Assembly: GCF_022398315.1 (NCBI RefSeq)
Contig: NZ_JAKEVF010000001.1
Coordinates: 151 to 64,150, forward strand
Length of the DNA: 64,000 nucleotides
DNA from: Shewanella sp. Isolate11
GTDB taxonomy: Bacteria > Pseudomonadota > Gammaproteobacteria > Enterobacterales > Shewanellaceae
Direction: 5' to 3'
The notes beneath the pieces are model-generated. The model was not told the origin of the DNA. It saw only the letters and a list, made by a program, of their open reading frames with translations, and searched no databases. Positions 20,073 through 31,830 of this stretch are shown here, in pieces (position 1 is the first letter of the stretch; every line of letters begins with the position of its first letter). Both the position numbers and the translations under genes were made by a program.

Positions 20073-21149
20073 ATGGAACAGATTCAGGTTGAGCTTGGAG
20101 TACGTAGTTACCCTATCTATATTGGCCCGAATCTGCTGGAGAAGCCCGAGCTATTTTTAGCGGCGATTCAGAATAAAAAAGTGTTGATCGTAACTAATGA
20201 TACAGTAGCGCCTTTGTATTTAGCGAAAGTACAGGCGCTACTGACCCATTCTTTCTGTGCTGAACCTGTCATTCTTCCCGATGGTGAACAGTACAAAACC
20301 CTCACTCAAATGGATGCTATTTTTACCTCACTACTACAGCAGAATTTGGGGCGAGATACCATTATTTTAGCGCTTGGTGGTGGGGTGATTGGTGATATGG
20401 CCGGTTTCGCCGCTGCCTGTTATCAACGTGGTGTCGACTTTATCCAAGTACCAACGACACTCTTATCGCAAGTTGATTCATCTGTGGGTGGCAAAACCGC
20501 AGTTAATCATCCCATGGGTAAGAATATGATTGGGGCTTTTTATCAACCTCAATTAGTGGTGATAGATACTCACTGTCTTTCAAGCTTACCTGTAAGAGAA
20601 TTTGCCGCAGGTATGGCGGAAGTCATCAAGTACGGGATTATTTGGGATCGTGACTTTTTCTCTTGGCTAGAAAATAACGTAGCAGCATTAAAATCTTTGG
20701 ATGAGCAGGCATTAAAATATGCTATTGCCCGCTGCTGTCAGATAAAGGCCGACGTTGTCGCACAAGATGAAACGGAACAAGGTGTACGCGCACTGCTGAA
20801 TTTAGGACACACTTTTGGCCATGCGATTGAGGCTGAAATGGGTTACGGCGTATGGTTACATGGCGAAGCCGTTGCTGCAGGAACAGTGTTAGCGGCGCAA
20901 ACTGCTGCGGCAATGAAGCTGATTGATCAAGCAAGCGTAACGCGCATTACTCAGTTAATTAAGGCATTTGACTTGCCAATTACAGCGCCAGAAACGATGG
21001 GTTTTGAACAATTCATCAAGCATATGCGCCGCGATAAAAAAGTACTTCAGGGTAAACTTCGATTAGTGTTGCCTGAGAGTATCGGCAAGGCTGGCATCTA
21101 TAGTGAGGTGCCAGAATCACTACTCGAAGAGGTTATCAGCCGCACTTAA
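20073..21149 (+). CDS. aroB: 3-dehydroquinate synthase
   Basis: A 358-residue NAD-dependent enzyme converting DAHP to 3-dehydroquinate, the second shikimate step. The nucleotide site includes [26 protein letters not shown] and [19 protein letters not shown]. The metal ligands lie in [11 protein letters not shown] and LHGEAV. Length and motifs are complete. Confidence 0.97.
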   Translation: MEQIQVELGVRSYPIYIGPNLLEKPELFLAAIQNKKVLIVTNDTVAPLYLAKVQALLTHSFCAEPVILPDGEQYKTLTQMDAIFTSLLQQNLGRDTIILALGGGVIGDMAGFAAACYQRGVDFIQVPTTLLSQVDSSVGGKTAVNHPMGKNMIGAFYQPQLVVIDTHCLSSLPVREFAAGMAEVIKYGIIWDRDFFSWLENNVAALKSLDEQALKYAIARCCQIKADVVAQDETEQGVRALLNLGHTFGHAIEAEMGYGVWLHGEAVAAGTVLAAQTAAAMKLIDQASVTRITQLIKAFDLPITAPETMGFEQFIKHMRRDKKVLQGKLRLVLPESIGKAGIYSEVPESLLEEVISRT

Positions 21150-21165
21150 CTGCTCAGGTGACGCT

Positions 21166-22644
21166 GTGACTATTCAAACTGCTATTCTTTTACCTAGCCA
21201 AGAATCTTTACTGCATCGACTGCAGCATGTCGCTTTGTATGGTCAGCAACTCACGGTTCTGACGGGTGATTTCGGCTCTGGAAAAACCACCATAGTTACC
21301 GCACTTGTGGATGAATTGGAGGGCGTCAGTTCGGCCTTAGTAACTTGTCCACAGCATGCCGATAGCGCTGAAATCAGGCGTAAAATTTTAGTACAACTGT
21401 TATCTGAGCCGCTATTTGACGATGAACTTCCATTGCCTGAAACTTTGCTCGATCTTGCCGATTCATTGCCGACACAGTGTCATATCGTACTTGATGATGC
21501 ACACCACTTGCCGCTAGAGATTTGGGCTGAATGCATTGTTTTAAGCCAGTTGGCGCTAGCCGGGAAAAGTATCTCTCTGACATTAACTACGCCGTTTCAT
21601 TTTCTGTCGCAATTATTGACTGAGCTACCCGAATCACAACATCAACTGTTGTTGCCTATGACGATTGAAGCCTTGTCTCAAGTTGAAAGGGAGGGTTTAT
21701 ATTACACCTTGTTGCAACGTAGTGAGCAAACCCCGTTTACGCCAAGAGAGATAGTGCATCAGCAATTGCAACAGCAACAAGGCTTGCCTGGTGAGGTGGT
21801 TAAATTACTCGCGCTAGCTTTGGAGGGGGACGACAGTCACGCGGTCGCTAGATCTTGGCTATTACCTACTTTGGTCAGTGTAGTGGTGTTGGCGATAATG
21901 GTTTTGGGATACTCGATGATATTCCCTGAGCCTAAAACGGCGCAGATAACGCCGCAACCTACAGTGGCTTCGGTGAACGCCACTAAAGCCAATGATGCTT
22001 ATGCTGAATTATTATTGGCGCCTTATTTTGAACAGAGACAAGCGCATGTACTGCCACTCGTATCAAAAATAAACCAAGATGCGCAACTGTCAGTTGTACA
22101 AGAAGCAAGTTTAGATGAACATATGGCAGACGAGTTAGATTCGCCATCCACCACTGAGAATGAAACCGTCATCCAACCTGAGCTGACAGAACTTGTTGCT
22201 GAAGAAGCCAGTGTGAATGAGATGCAGCAAAGCGAGCAATTTCAAGATACATCAGCCAATGAGGCCGTCGAGCTGTTTGCCGCAGAGCCAAGTCCGACGA
22301 TTGAGAAATCAGTTTCTCCAGTTAAAACTGAACCCTCCAATAGTGAATTATCGAGCCAGCCTTCACCAGTTAGACCCACATCTGGCTATGTGTTGCAGCT
22401 TGCGAGTGTTAAGCGCCCCGAGTCATTAGAGCCACTGATAGATAAATTAGCGTCGAGTGATGGGATACAAATTGCCAAGTATCGGCAGCGATGGATCTTG
22501 CTCTTTGGTTTTTATGAAACCGCCGCACAGGCTCGGCAAGAGGCAAAACGTTTACAGCAAGAGTTATCTCTACCCACACCTTGGTTAAGAAACTGGACTG
22601 AGTTATCTGAATATCAATTACAACATGCGCTTCCTAGCTCGTGA
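21166..22644 (+). CDS. damX: DamX-like cell-division protein (AAA ATPase, TM, SPOR)
   Basis: A 492-residue protein from the GTG at 21166. The reading frame opens at 21103 inside aroB, but the AAA domain alignment and the AGGTGA just before 21166 favour the later GTG. An N-terminal ATPase domain has Walker A GDFGSGKT (residues 34-41) and Walker B-like HIVLDDAHHL. A transmembrane helix lies around 230-253. An acidic, low-complexity periplasmic linker follows, then a C-terminal SPOR domain (about 405-480) that would bind denuded glycan at the septum. The dam-linked position matches E. coli damX. Confidence 0.9.
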   Translation: MTIQTAILLPSQESLLHRLQHVALYGQQLTVLTGDFGSGKTTIVTALVDELEGVSSALVTCPQHADSAEIRRKILVQLLSEPLFDDELPLPETLLDLADSLPTQCHIVLDDAHHLPLEIWAECIVLSQLALAGKSISLTLTTPFHFLSQLLTELPESQHQLLLPMTIEALSQVEREGLYYTLLQRSEQTPFTPREIVHQQLQQQQGLPGEVVKLLALALEGDDSHAVARSWLLPTLVSVVVLAIMVLGYSMIFPEPKTAQITPQPTVASVNATKANDAYAELLLAPYFEQRQAHVLPLVSKINQDAQLSVVQEASLDEHMADELDSPSTTENETVIQPELTELVAEEASVNEMQQSEQFQDTSANEAVELFAAEPSPTIEKSVSPVKTEPSNSELSSQPSPVRPTSGYVLQLASVKRPESLEPLIDKLASSDGIQIAKYRQRWILLFGFYETAAQARQEAKRLQQELSLPTPWLRNWTELSEYQLQHALPSS

Positions 22645-22706
22645 AATTTAAAAATAAACAGAGTACAATCGATGACTTGTTTTCATAGCGTATTCAATCA
22701 ATTTAG

Positions 22707-23546
22707 ATGAGAAAAAAACAAAGAGCCTTTCTTAAATGGGCCGGTGGAAAATTTAAACTGGTTGAATCTCTTACCCAACATCTGCCTCAAGGCGAGAGAT
22801 TGGTAGAGCCATTTGTTGGCGCGGGTTCGGTGTTTCTCAATACTGATTATGAAAGCTATCTGTTGTGCGATATTAATCATGATCTGATTAACCTTTATAA
22901 AATTGTCCAATCGACACCTGAGAAATACATTACGGCGGCTAAGGCGATGTTTGCCGACGCTAAAAATGATAAAGAAGTTTATTATCAGGTCCGTAATGAG
23001 TTTAATCAGACTCAAGATCCTTTCCTGCGCTCAGTTTACTTCCTGTATATGAATCGCCATGGCTTTAATGGCCTGTGTCGATACAATAAGAAAGGCGGTT
23101 TTAATGTGCCCTTTGGTTCATATAAAAAGCCTTACTTTCCCCACGATGAAATAATGGCATTCGCCGAGAAAGCTCAGGCGGCAGAGTTTCGTTGTATTGG
23201 CTATGAAAAAGCCTTTGAGCTGACTCAAGCCGGCGATGTTGTATATTGCGATCCACCATATGCTCCGCTGTCGACCACTTCGAGCTTTACTACCTACGTT
23301 GGTTCAGGTTTTAGCTTGGACGATCAAGCCTTACTGGCGAGACACGCTCGTCATACTGCGATTGAACGAGGTATTCCTGTACTGATCAGTAACCATGATA
23401 TTCCGCTGACTCGTGAGCTCTATCATGGTGCCCGTTTTAGTACCATTCAGGTACAACGTAATATCAGTCAAAATGGTAACGGACGTAAAAAAGTGGATGA
23501 GCTAATGGCGCTCTATGATGATCGCTATCATAACGAGAATGATTAA
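22707..23546 (+). CDS. dam: DNA adenine methyltransferase (Dam)
   Basis: A 279-residue class alpha N6-adenine methyltransferase specific for GATC in this family. FLKWAGGKFKL near the N-terminus and EPFVGAGSVF form the AdoMet site. DPPY at residues 182-185 is the catalytic motif. RYNKKGGFNVPFG is part of the target-recognition region shared with E. coli Dam. Roles are mismatch-repair strand marking and replication-initiation timing. It ends 23 bases before the convergent DUF2970 gene. Confidence 0.97.
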   Translation: MRKKQRAFLKWAGGKFKLVESLTQHLPQGERLVEPFVGAGSVFLNTDYESYLLCDINHDLINLYKIVQSTPEKYITAAKAMFADAKNDKEVYYQVRNEFNQTQDPFLRSVYFLYMNRHGFNGLCRYNKKGGFNVPFGSYKKPYFPHDEIMAFAEKAQAAEFRCIGYEKAFELTQAGDVVYCDPPYAPLSTTSSFTTYVGSGFSLDDQALLARHARHTAIERGIPVLISNHDIPLTRELYHGARFSTIQVQRNISQNGNGRKKVDELMALYDDRYHNEND

Positions 23547-23569
23547 AGCATTACCTTCGTATCGTTAAG

Positions 23570-23791
23570 CTAACTCAAGACAAGATTTACAATCATAATC
23601 AATGAGATAATAAGCAGTATTGCCAGCGCTATTCCCATGATGATAAAGGGGAGAGGTGATGTCGATTGGAAGTCTTTATGTCGATTGTTTTGACTCTGCA
23701 CACCAAAAAATGCCGCTAAGGTGCTCAGTAGCAGTTGTATTATAGATGGGCGTTTAGAAGCTGTTTTGTTGGGTCGTAGGATTAACATCAT
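23570..23791 (-). CDS. DUF2970 small membrane protein
   Basis: A 73-residue protein. The stretch IIQLLLSTLAAFFGVQS matches the DUF2970 family, and the C-terminus is a single strongly hydrophobic segment (FIIMGIALAILLIISLIMIVNLVL). DUF2970 members are small proteins often found near respiratory genes; no function is established. The start (one of two adjacent ATGs) lies inside the upstream gene, overlapping it by 38 bp, which suggests coupled translation. Confidence 0.75.
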   Translation of the reverse strand: MMLILRPNKTASKRPSIIQLLLSTLAAFFGVQSQNNRHKDFQSTSPLPFIIMGIALAILLIISLIMIVNLVLS

Positions 23792-24092
23792 CGATAGGAC
23801 GATTGTTATGGCCGTGAAGTAATTCTAACAGATCGAGAAAATGGAATTGGCTCGAACGGCTATTACCCACTAACCAGTTTTTCCAGCTGACATCGTCAGT
23901 TGTTTGGGCACAGCGATTGTTAGGATGGCTGGCAGGCAATGCCGAGTTATATTGGCACTCACAAGCCTCAGATTGAGCAGTATCATTGGTGGAGCGAGTC
24001 ATGTTTACAGCTAGCAGCCCTACAGCAAACGTCATAGCGGCAACCGCTGCTATCGATTTTAGGTTAACTGAAAGTTTGACTTTACTCTGCAT
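23754..24092 (-). CDS. Hypothetical membrane-anchored protein
   Basis: A 112-residue protein starting at the ATG at 24092, which has AGGAAG upstream; a longer frame from 24125 lacks such support. A single hydrophobic segment near residues 13-32 (AAVAAMTFAVGLLAVNM) is followed by a cysteine-containing polar tail (EACECQYNS, NNRCAQ). It could be a signal anchor with a periplasmic domain. I recognise no family. Confidence 0.6.
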   Translation of the reverse strand: MQSKVKLSVNLKSIAAVAAMTFAVGLLAVNMTRSTNDTAQSEACECQYNSALPASHPNNRCAQTTDDVSWKNWLVGNSRSSQFHFLDLLELLHGHNNRPIDDVNPTTQQNSF

Positions 24093-24309
24093 TACTACTT
24101 CCTGTTGAATAATACGCAAACACAACGTTTGGCCGCATTATAGCAAATAAGGTTATATTTTGAACACAAATTTTGTTCGGGATGAAACTGGGACAATAAA
24201 ATAATTCATTTTATTGATAATGTCGTCTTATTCCTCGATAAAGCCTAGAGAGGCAACAAGCCAATAAGGTAGAATAGCGTAATTCTTACCCAGATTAACG
24301 AGTGTTGTT

Positions 24310-24984
24310 ATGCGCCCATTTTTAATTGCTCCTTCAATTTTATCTGCCGATTTTGCCCGTTTAGGTGAAGATGTCGACGCTGTGCTGAATGCCGGTGCCG
24401 ATGTGGTGCACTTTGATGTGATGGACAATCATTATGTGCCTAATTTAACCATAGGCCCTATGGTGTGTAAGGCGCTTCGTGATTATGGCGTCACAGCCGA
24501 TATTGACGTGCATCTCATGGTTAAACCGGTCGATCGTATTATTCCTGATTTTGTTGACGCTGGTGCTTCGATTATTACCTTCCACCCAGAAGCATCAGAG
24601 CATATTGACCGTACGCTGCAACTCATTAAAGAAGCGGGCTGTAAGGCTGGGTTAGTGTTCAACCCCGGTACGCCGCTGCATTACCTCGACTATGTCATGG
24701 ATAAGCTCGATGTGATCTTGTTGATGTCGGTTAACCCAGGTTTTGGTGGTCAATCATTTATTCCTTCGACGTTAGACAAACTTCGCCAAGTACGCGAGCG
24801 TATCGATGCCAGTGGCTATGATATTCGTCTCGAAGTTGATGGTGGTGTGAAAGTCGATAATATTGCTGAAATTGCAGCAGCCGGTGCCGATATGTTTGTG
24901 GCCGGTTCTGCCATCTTCAATAAGCCAGATTATAAAGCGGTGATTGACGAGATGCGTGCAGAATTGGCTAAGGTTGACCAATAA
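24310..24984 (+). CDS. rpe: Ribulose-phosphate 3-epimerase
   Basis: A 224-residue TIM-barrel enzyme interconverting ribulose 5-phosphate and xylulose 5-phosphate in the pentose phosphate pathway. [13 protein letters not shown], the metal and acid/base residues in [22 protein letters not shown] and VNPGFGGQ, and the phosphate site LEVDGGV are intact. The gene is followed by gph after 2 bp. Confidence 0.97.
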   Translation: MRPFLIAPSILSADFARLGEDVDAVLNAGADVVHFDVMDNHYVPNLTIGPMVCKALRDYGVTADIDVHLMVKPVDRIIPDFVDAGASIITFHPEASEHIDRTLQLIKEAGCKAGLVFNPGTPLHYLDYVMDKLDVILLMSVNPGFGGQSFIPSTLDKLRQVRERIDASGYDIRLEVDGGVKVDNIAEIAAAGADMFVAGSAIFNKPDYKAVIDEMRAELAKVDQ

Positions 24985-24986
24985 GC

Positions 24987-25685
24987 ATGATTGATGGCAA
25001 ACAGATTAAGGCAATTGCCTTTGATTTAGATGGTACTTTGATCGATAGCGTGCCTGATCTTTATGTCGCCACTCAAGCGACCTTGGATGAGCTAGGTTTG
25101 GGCCAATGTAATGAAACTCAGGTGCGCGCTTGGGTGGGTAACGGTGCGCAAAAACTGATCGAGCGTGCGCTCACTTTTGCTAAAGAACGCGCTGTTGATG
25201 GCGACGAATTGCAAGCAGCGATGCCGCTGTTTATGAAGCATTATCAAGCAAATTTGCAGCAGCATAGTCAGTTATATGAAGGTGTAAAACTAGCCTTAGA
25301 GCAGCTTTCTCAAGCGGGCTATCAATTAGCTGTCGTCACCAATAAGCCTTATCGTTTTACCATCCCGCTATTAAAAGCTTTCGGTATCGACCATCATTTT
25401 AGTGAAATATTGGGTGGTGACTCTCTTGAGAAAATGAAACCCGATCCCTTGCCGTTGACGCATTTGTTGGATAAGTGGCAGTTATCTGCCGAACAACTTT
25501 TGATGGTGGGAGATTCTAAAAACGATATTTTTGCCGCTCAAGCTGCGGGTATTTGCTCGATCGGCTTGACCTATGGCTATAACTACGGTGAAGATATTGG
25601 CCTTAGCGGCCCAAGCGCCGTTTGTGAACATTTTAGTGAAGTAGTGGCGCACATAATTGATCGCCCACAAGTATTGGAGCAATAA
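24987..25685 (+). CDS. gph: Phosphoglycolate phosphatase
   Basis: A 232-residue HAD-superfamily phosphatase. Motif I is [10 protein letters not shown] (nucleophile Asp), motif II is VVTNKP, motif III is the Lys in [12 protein letters not shown], and motif IV is VGDSKNDI. It removes phosphate from 2-phosphoglycolate, for example from DNA repair. It sits 2 bp after rpe and 5 bp before trpS, the same order as in E. coli. Confidence 0.95.
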   Translation: MIDGKQIKAIAFDLDGTLIDSVPDLYVATQATLDELGLGQCNETQVRAWVGNGAQKLIERALTFAKERAVDGDELQAAMPLFMKHYQANLQQHSQLYEGVKLALEQLSQAGYQLAVVTNKPYRFTIPLLKAFGIDHHFSEILGGDSLEKMKPDPLPLTHLLDKWQLSAEQLLMVGDSKNDIFAAQAAGICSIGLTYGYNYGEDIGLSGPSAVCEHFSEVVAHIIDRPQVLEQ

Positions 25686-25690
25686 AACCT

Positions 25691-26689
25691 ATGACTAAAC
25701 CTATCGTTCTTAGCGGTGCCCAGCCGTCTGGTGAATTAACCATTGGTAACTACATGGGCGCGTTACGTCAATGGGTTGCGATGCAAGATAGTCATGATTG
25801 CCTCTATTGTGTGGTTGATCTTCATGCGATCACGGTTCGCCAAGACCCCGCTAAGCTACGTGAAGCCTGTTTAGATACCTTGGCGCTGTATCTTGCTTGC
25901 GGTGTCGATCCGAAAAAGAGCACGGTATTTATTCAGTCACAAGTGCCACAGCATACTCAACTGGGTTGGGCGCTGAACTGTTACACCCAGATGGGTGAGT
26001 TAAATCGCATGACGCAGTTTAAAGATAAGTCGCAAAAGCATGCTAATAACATCAACGTGGGTTTATTTGGTTACCCAGTATTGATGGCGGCCGATATTTT
26101 GCTTTATCAAGCAAACGAAATCCCTGTTGGTCAAGATCAGAAGCAACATCTTGAGCTGACTCGTGATATCGCCACTCGCTTTAATAACGCTTATGGTGAA
26201 ACCTTTACTATACCGGAGCCGTTTATTCCTGAATTAGGCGCAAAGGTGATGTCACTGCAAGATCCGCTGAAGAAGATGTCTAAATCAGATGATAACCGTA
26301 ACAATGTTATCGGTTTGCTTGAAGATCCTAAAGCGGTTATGAAGAAGCTTAAGAAAGCGATGACCGACAGTGATGAGCCACCAGTGGTACGTTTTGATGT
26401 TGAAAATAAACCGGGTGTATCTAACTTATTAAGCTTAATGTCGGGTGTCAGCGGTCAGAGCATCGCCAGCATCGAAGCCGAGTTTGAAGGTAAGATGTAT
26501 GGCCACCTTAAAGTGGCTGCGGGTGAAGCGGTAGTGGGGATGTTAGAGCCACTACAAGCTCGTTATAAAGAGTTTAGAGCGGATCAAAGCTTCCTTAATC
26601 AAGTGATGCATGAAGGTGCAGAAAAGGCGCAAGCTCGTGCAGAAGTGACTCTGAAAAAGGTTTACGAGAAAATCGGTTTATTGGTTTAA
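25691..26689 (+). CDS. trpS: Tryptophanyl-tRNA synthetase
   Basis: A 332-residue class Ic synthetase charging tRNA-Trp. The HIGH-type signature appears as [15 protein letters not shown], the KMSKS loop as KKMSKSDDN, and [13 protein letters not shown] and [16 protein letters not shown] are the tryptophan-site segments. It is the last gene of rpe-gph-trpS and is followed by a terminator. Confidence 0.97.
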   Translation: MTKPIVLSGAQPSGELTIGNYMGALRQWVAMQDSHDCLYCVVDLHAITVRQDPAKLREACLDTLALYLACGVDPKKSTVFIQSQVPQHTQLGWALNCYTQMGELNRMTQFKDKSQKHANNINVGLFGYPVLMAADILLYQANEIPVGQDQKQHLELTRDIATRFNNAYGETFTIPEPFIPELGAKVMSLQDPLKKMSKSDDNRNNVIGLLEDPKAVMKKLKKAMTDSDEPPVVRFDVENKPGVSNLLSLMSGVSGQSIASIEAEFEGKMYGHLKVAAGEAVVGMLEPLQARYKEFRADQSFLNQVMHEGAEKAQARAEVTLKKVYEKIGLLV

Positions 26690-26707
26690 CATCTAGCCTT
26701 AACTAAC

Positions 26708-26733
26708 AAAGCCAGCTAATAGCTGGCTTTTTT
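26708..26733 (+). terminator. Terminator after trpS
   Basis: Stem AAAGCCAGCT / AGCTGGCTTT, loop AAT, followed by further T. Confidence 0.92.
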
Positions 26734-26778
26734 GTATCAGGAAGTACTTATCTTCGGAGTTTATTTTAAACCCTTGGC

Positions 26779-27980
<1,202 letters not shown>

Positions 27981-28007
27981 TTAGGTCGTGATGAGGCTTA
28001 TCGATCA

Positions 28008-28352
28008 CTAAAATGCATTGGTGATCCAATTGATCTCGCTGGCATCGATGGCAACCACGTCGAAGCGACATTCAACATCGAGTTGGTTGCATTGCATATA
28101 ATGGCTCGCCGCACGGCGTAACCGGTTAATCTTGCCCTGACTAATGGCTTGTAACGCACCGCCGAATTGTTTCGATTGGCGGTATTTTACCTCAATAAAA
28201 ACCCATTTTTGACCCTGTTTCATGATCAGGTCAATTTCACCGAAGGGATAGCGAACATTACGTTCGACCAATTTCAGCCCTTGTTGTTCCAAATAACGTA
28301 ACGCCGCATCTTCTCCACGTTGGCCTTGGGTTAGATGCTCGGCTTGGCTCAT
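28008..28352 (-). CDS. yraN: YraN/UPF0102 nuclease-like protein
   Basis: A 114-residue protein with the UPF0102 restriction-endonuclease-like fold. [32 protein letters not shown] and [14 protein letters not shown] give the E-x(n)-D-x(n)-ExK catalytic pattern. The ATG overlaps the end of lpoA by 4 bp. Its cellular role is poorly known. Confidence 0.92.
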   Translation of the reverse strand: MSQAEHLTQGQRGEDAALRYLEQQGLKLVERNVRYPFGEIDLIMKQGQKWVFIEVKYRQSKQFGGALQAISQGKINRLRRAASHYMQCNQLDVECRFDVVAIDASEINWITNAF

Positions 28353-30193
28353 AGTGGTGTCAAATTGCCACGCTGATAACGTCCCCAGTTCAACTGACGG
28401 TTGATTGTACCATCGGGTGAGGCTGAAAGCAGTCCGCTAAAACCTGAATATTGATACCCGGGTAGCGCACGCATTTGAGCTAGTTTACTAACAAGCGCCA
28501 GTGCATCATAACCCATACCATACAGTCGTTTTTGACCATTATTCCAAGTTGGCCACAGCGCAGAAACGGATGCCGATTCAGGATTAGGCTGCAACAGCAT
28601 AGGAATATCACTGATGGTTAAGTTGTTGAGCTCTTGTGCCGCATCACGGGAGTTACTCTCAATACGACTACGGCTGGTGGTATACAGAGGCACGGGTTGG
28701 GCGAAGACACTGAAATTAACATCGATAAAGGGCTTTAGCAGTGGTAAATCTTGGTTGCTGGATATCATGTAAATGGCATCAATATCACGACGTGATCTAA
28801 AATCGGCCTCAATGTTATTACCAAGTATGGCTTTGATACGGGCGATGCGCTCTTTACTGTCGATAACACCAAGTGACTTTTGCACTGTCACCTTCATCTC
28901 ATCACCGCCGTTATAGAAGTGAACTTCAGCGTCTAGTCCGGTCAGTTTCTGCCATTTCTCATTGAAAGCCGCGGCCATGCGTTTGCCTATGCTGTCATTA
29001 CTGGCGAGCAATAATGGTGTATTAATGCCATCATCGAAAAGCTTTTGCGCGGCATCGATAGCTTCATCTGTTGGCGAAAGTGCGAAGAAGAATTGGTCGT
29101 TGTTATGGCTGAGATTATCGGCGTTGTTGAGGTACAACTGCGGAATAGTGAGCGCAGGTGTTTCCGCTGTGGTGCTGTTGTGCTCAATTTGTAGCAGCGT
29201 GTCTACCTCTGACGGTAAGAGCGGGCCAATAATAAACTCAGCACCTGCAGTCACAGCCTGTTGATAGGCCACTTGCACGCCTAAGGCTGTATCGTAAAAA
29301 TTCACTGCTACCGAATCGTCAGGGTTGGCAAGATAACTTGAGATAATGCCTTGTTTAACCGGATTTGCCAGTGCGGCTCTTTGACCTGTTAAGGGCAGTA
29401 AAACCGCAATGTGCTTTGGTTTATAGGGTTTAGTATTTAATGCTCGCTCAAGATCTGTCGGCAGCTTTAAGGCGCCTGGATGGCTTGGGTTTTCATGCTG
29501 CCAATCGCCTAAGCGTTGTACAAGCACTTGTGGGTCGGCGGCGTAATGTTTAGCGATATAGGCCAGTTGTAACCAACCTGCAAAAATGGGGTTGCTGTTA
29601 TCTTGGCTAAATGACAATAAGGTCTGCTCATGCAAAGGTTGTAAAATAGCCCATATCTCATCATTGACTTCGTTGGCTTGTTCGCTTGGTAGGTAAGTAC
29701 TTAACCAACTCAATTGTCTGGCTTGTTCGATAGGCTGTTTGGTTAGCTTGTACAGTTGCGCCCTTAGTTGGTAGTAAGAGACCATCTGCCAATTGGCTAA
29801 TTGCCAGTTGCTTGGATACTCGAGCTCTTTAAGGGCTTCATCATAAGTCGAAGTGAGTTCTAAAACGCGTGCCGTTAGATATTTGTGTTCTGCTAACAAC
29901 TCTGGCTTTTGGACTAAGCTGGTTTTAATCGATGCTAATGTTTGTGCCGCATTGCCTGTATCACCTTGATTAATAAAAGCGTGTGCAGCAAGAAGCATAT
30001 AGCGGTCACGCTGTTCTGGCGATTTTGCATTGGCGGCATCAGCCAAATATTGGCTGGCATTTAGTGGTGCGCTGACTAAGGAAACTGAACGCGTTTCTTG
30101 TTTGACCGGCTTTGTGCTGGTGGCACAGCCGAATAAAGTGGTCGTTAAAAGCGTAACAATAATGAATTTAGTTGTATTCAGTCTTTTTAACAC
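28349..30193 (-). CDS. lpoA: PBP1A activator lipoprotein LpoA
   Basis: A 614-residue lipoprotein with Cys23 in TTLFGC. The N-terminal half is helical and TPR-like ([21 protein letters not shown]). The C-terminal half is a periplasmic-binding-protein fold beginning near [27 protein letters not shown]. coli LpoA reaches from the outer membrane through the peptidoglycan to stimulate the PBP1A transpeptidase. The partner gene mrcA is at 11731-14295. It is the first gene of lpoA-yraN-diaA-dolP and is divergent from rsmI. Confidence 0.95.
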   Translation of the reverse strand: MLKRLNTTKFIIVTLLTTTLFGCATSTKPVKQETRSVSLVSAPLNASQYLADAANAKSPEQRDRYMLLAAHAFINQGDTGNAAQTLASIKTSLVQKPELLAEHKYLTARVLELTSTYDEALKELEYPSNWQLANWQMVSYYQLRAQLYKLTKQPIEQARQLSWLSTYLPSEQANEVNDEIWAILQPLHEQTLLSFSQDNSNPIFAGWLQLAYIAKHYAADPQVLVQRLGDWQHENPSHPGALKLPTDLERALNTKPYKPKHIAVLLPLTGQRAALANPVKQGIISSYLANPDDSVAVNFYDTALGVQVAYQQAVTAGAEFIIGPLLPSEVDTLLQIEHNSTTAETPALTIPQLYLNNADNLSHNNDQFFFALSPTDEAIDAAQKLFDDGINTPLLLASNDSIGKRMAAAFNEKWQKLTGLDAEVHFYNGGDEMKVTVQKSLGVIDSKERIARIKAILGNNIEADFRSRRDIDAIYMISSNQDLPLLKPFIDVNFSVFAQPVPLYTTSRSRIESNSRDAAQELNNLTISDIPMLLQPNPESASVSALWPTWNNGQKRLYGMGYDALALVSKLAQMRALPGYQYSGFSGLLSASPDGTINRQLNWGRYQRGNLTPL

Positions 30194-30281
30194 AGGTCTT
30201 CACTCTGGTAAGATGCTCGCTGTAGTTTAACCTTCTCTTACGCCAGACGAAAGTCTTGTGATAATCATTGCAGAGGTAGAT

Positions 30282-31124
30282 ATGGACCTGTCGGTCGCGC
30301 TTTACATTGTTCCTACGCCCATTGGCAATCTTGGAGACATCAGCCCTCGTGCTATTGACGTGCTAAATCAGGTGTCACTGATCGCCTGCGAGGACACCCG
30401 TCATAGTGGAAAATTATTGAGTCACTTTGGCATCGAGACCCGTAAGACGGCCTTGCATGATCATAATGAGAGAGATCGTGCCCAGTGGATTATTCAAAAA
30501 CTGTCGGCTGGAGAAGCTATTGCCTTGATCTCTGACGCAGGTACGCCATTGATTTCAGACCCTGGCTATCATTTAGTGTCCCAGGTGCGGGAAGCGGGAT
30601 TTAATGTGGTGCCGTTGCCGGGACCCTGTGCGGCCATTACGGCTTTATGTGCATCGGGTTTACCTTCAGATCGATTTTCATTCGAAGGTTTTTTACCTGC
30701 GAAAGAGAAGGGGCGACTGGATAAACTCGCTTCGCTTAGCGAAGACCCCCGCACACTGATTTTTTATGAATCACCTCATCGAATCGTCCACAGTCTGGAG
30801 TCGATCGTGACGGCTTTAGGCGATGAACGCCATGTCGTGATGGCTCGTGAAGTGACTAAAACGTTTGAGACCTTCCTATCTGGCACCGCCGCCGAAGTAC
30901 TAGAAAAGGTAAAAAGCGACCCCAATCAGCAGAAAGGGGAAATCGTACTCATGTGCCACGGTCACCGTAGTATTGAAGAAGAAACCGTGCCAACAGTGGC
31001 AGTTAATACCCTAAAACTCCTTAGTGATGAGTTACCGTTGAAAAAGGCGGCGGCCATTGCGGCACAAATTCATGGTTTAAAAAAGAACGCCTTATACAAA
31101 CATGGTCTTGATATTGGTTTGTAA
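30282..31124 (+). CDS. rsmI: 16S rRNA (cytidine1402-2'-O)-methyltransferase
   Basis: Start at ATG 30282 ([10 protein letters not shown]), preceded by AGAGGT. It gives 280 residues, close to the family size; the frame extends 24 bases further up without a better site. It is a tetrapyrrole-methylase fold: [16 protein letters not shown] binds AdoMet, [19 protein letters not shown] and [12 protein letters not shown] are the family loops, and the C-terminal helical domain is complete. It 2'-O-methylates C1402 in the ribosomal decoding centre. The divergent position opposite lpoA is conserved in gammaproteobacteria. Confidence 0.95.
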   Translation: MDLSVALYIVPTPIGNLGDISPRAIDVLNQVSLIACEDTRHSGKLLSHFGIETRKTALHDHNERDRAQWIIQKLSAGEAIALISDAGTPLISDPGYHLVSQVREAGFNVVPLPGPCAAITALCASGLPSDRFSFEGFLPAKEKGRLDKLASLSEDPRTLIFYESPHRIVHSLESIVTALGDERHVVMAREVTKTFETFLSGTAAEVLEKVKSDPNQQKGEIVLMCHGHRSIEEETVPTVAVNTLKLLSDELPLKKAAAIAAQIHGLKKNALYKHGLDIGL

Positions 31125-31206
31125 TCTCTACGATGCAAATTTAAGTTGTTATGTCAGATGCATCATCTGGGCGCAATATAAGGTGGTGCGGCGTTTATCA
31201 TTAGGC

Positions 31207-31212
31207 TATAAT
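31207..31212 (+). promoter_or_regulatory. Promoter -10 of rnpB
   Basis: A perfect TATAAT lies 7 bases before the RNA start. The bases between it and the start are CCGCGCC, a GC-rich discriminator of the kind seen at growth-rate and stringently controlled stable-RNA promoters. The -35 is not obvious. Confidence 0.75.
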
Positions 31213-31217
31213 CCGCG

Positions 31218-31565
<348 letters not shown>

Positions 31566-31570
31566 TATGT

Positions 31571-31598
31571 GGTAATCGTCTGTTTTCAGGCGGTTACC
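31571..31598 (+). terminator. Hairpin downstream of rnpB
   Basis: A 12-bp stem with two G-U pairs (GGTAATCGTCTG / CAGGCGGTTACC) and a TTTT loop. It lacks a clear T-run after it, so it may set the RNA 3' end through processing rather than simple intrinsic termination. Confidence 0.55.
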
Positions 31599-31624
31599 CA
31601 ATTCTCTTACCTCAAATTATTCAA

Positions 31625-31659
31625 TTGGTACACAACTTGAGACAAAAGTTGGTACACAA
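31625..31659 (+). repeat. Pair of 11-bp direct repeats
   Basis: TTGGTACACAA occurs at 31625-31635 and 31649-31659, a 24-bp period, in a 200-bp stretch between rnpB and the XRE gene that otherwise shows no gene. It may be a regulatory-site pair or a remnant; the sequence does not decide. Confidence 0.5.
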
Positions 31660-31830
31660 TGCGCTATATCTTCCAAAGAAATCATATCTATTATTTTCGC
31701 TACAAAGTCCCAAGTAGATTTTTGAGGTATGGTTACCGGTTAAAGCTTACTTTCCTAAATCTACGCACGCTATATGTTATTGCTACAGGGGGATCGATCT
31801 TAAGTTGAGTCGCTCGGTTTTCAGTTGAAC

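Noticed and set aside
21103-21165. Upstream extension of damX into aroB
   Set aside because: The extra 21 residues have no homology sense and lie within aroB; the GTG at 21166 has AGGTGA before it.
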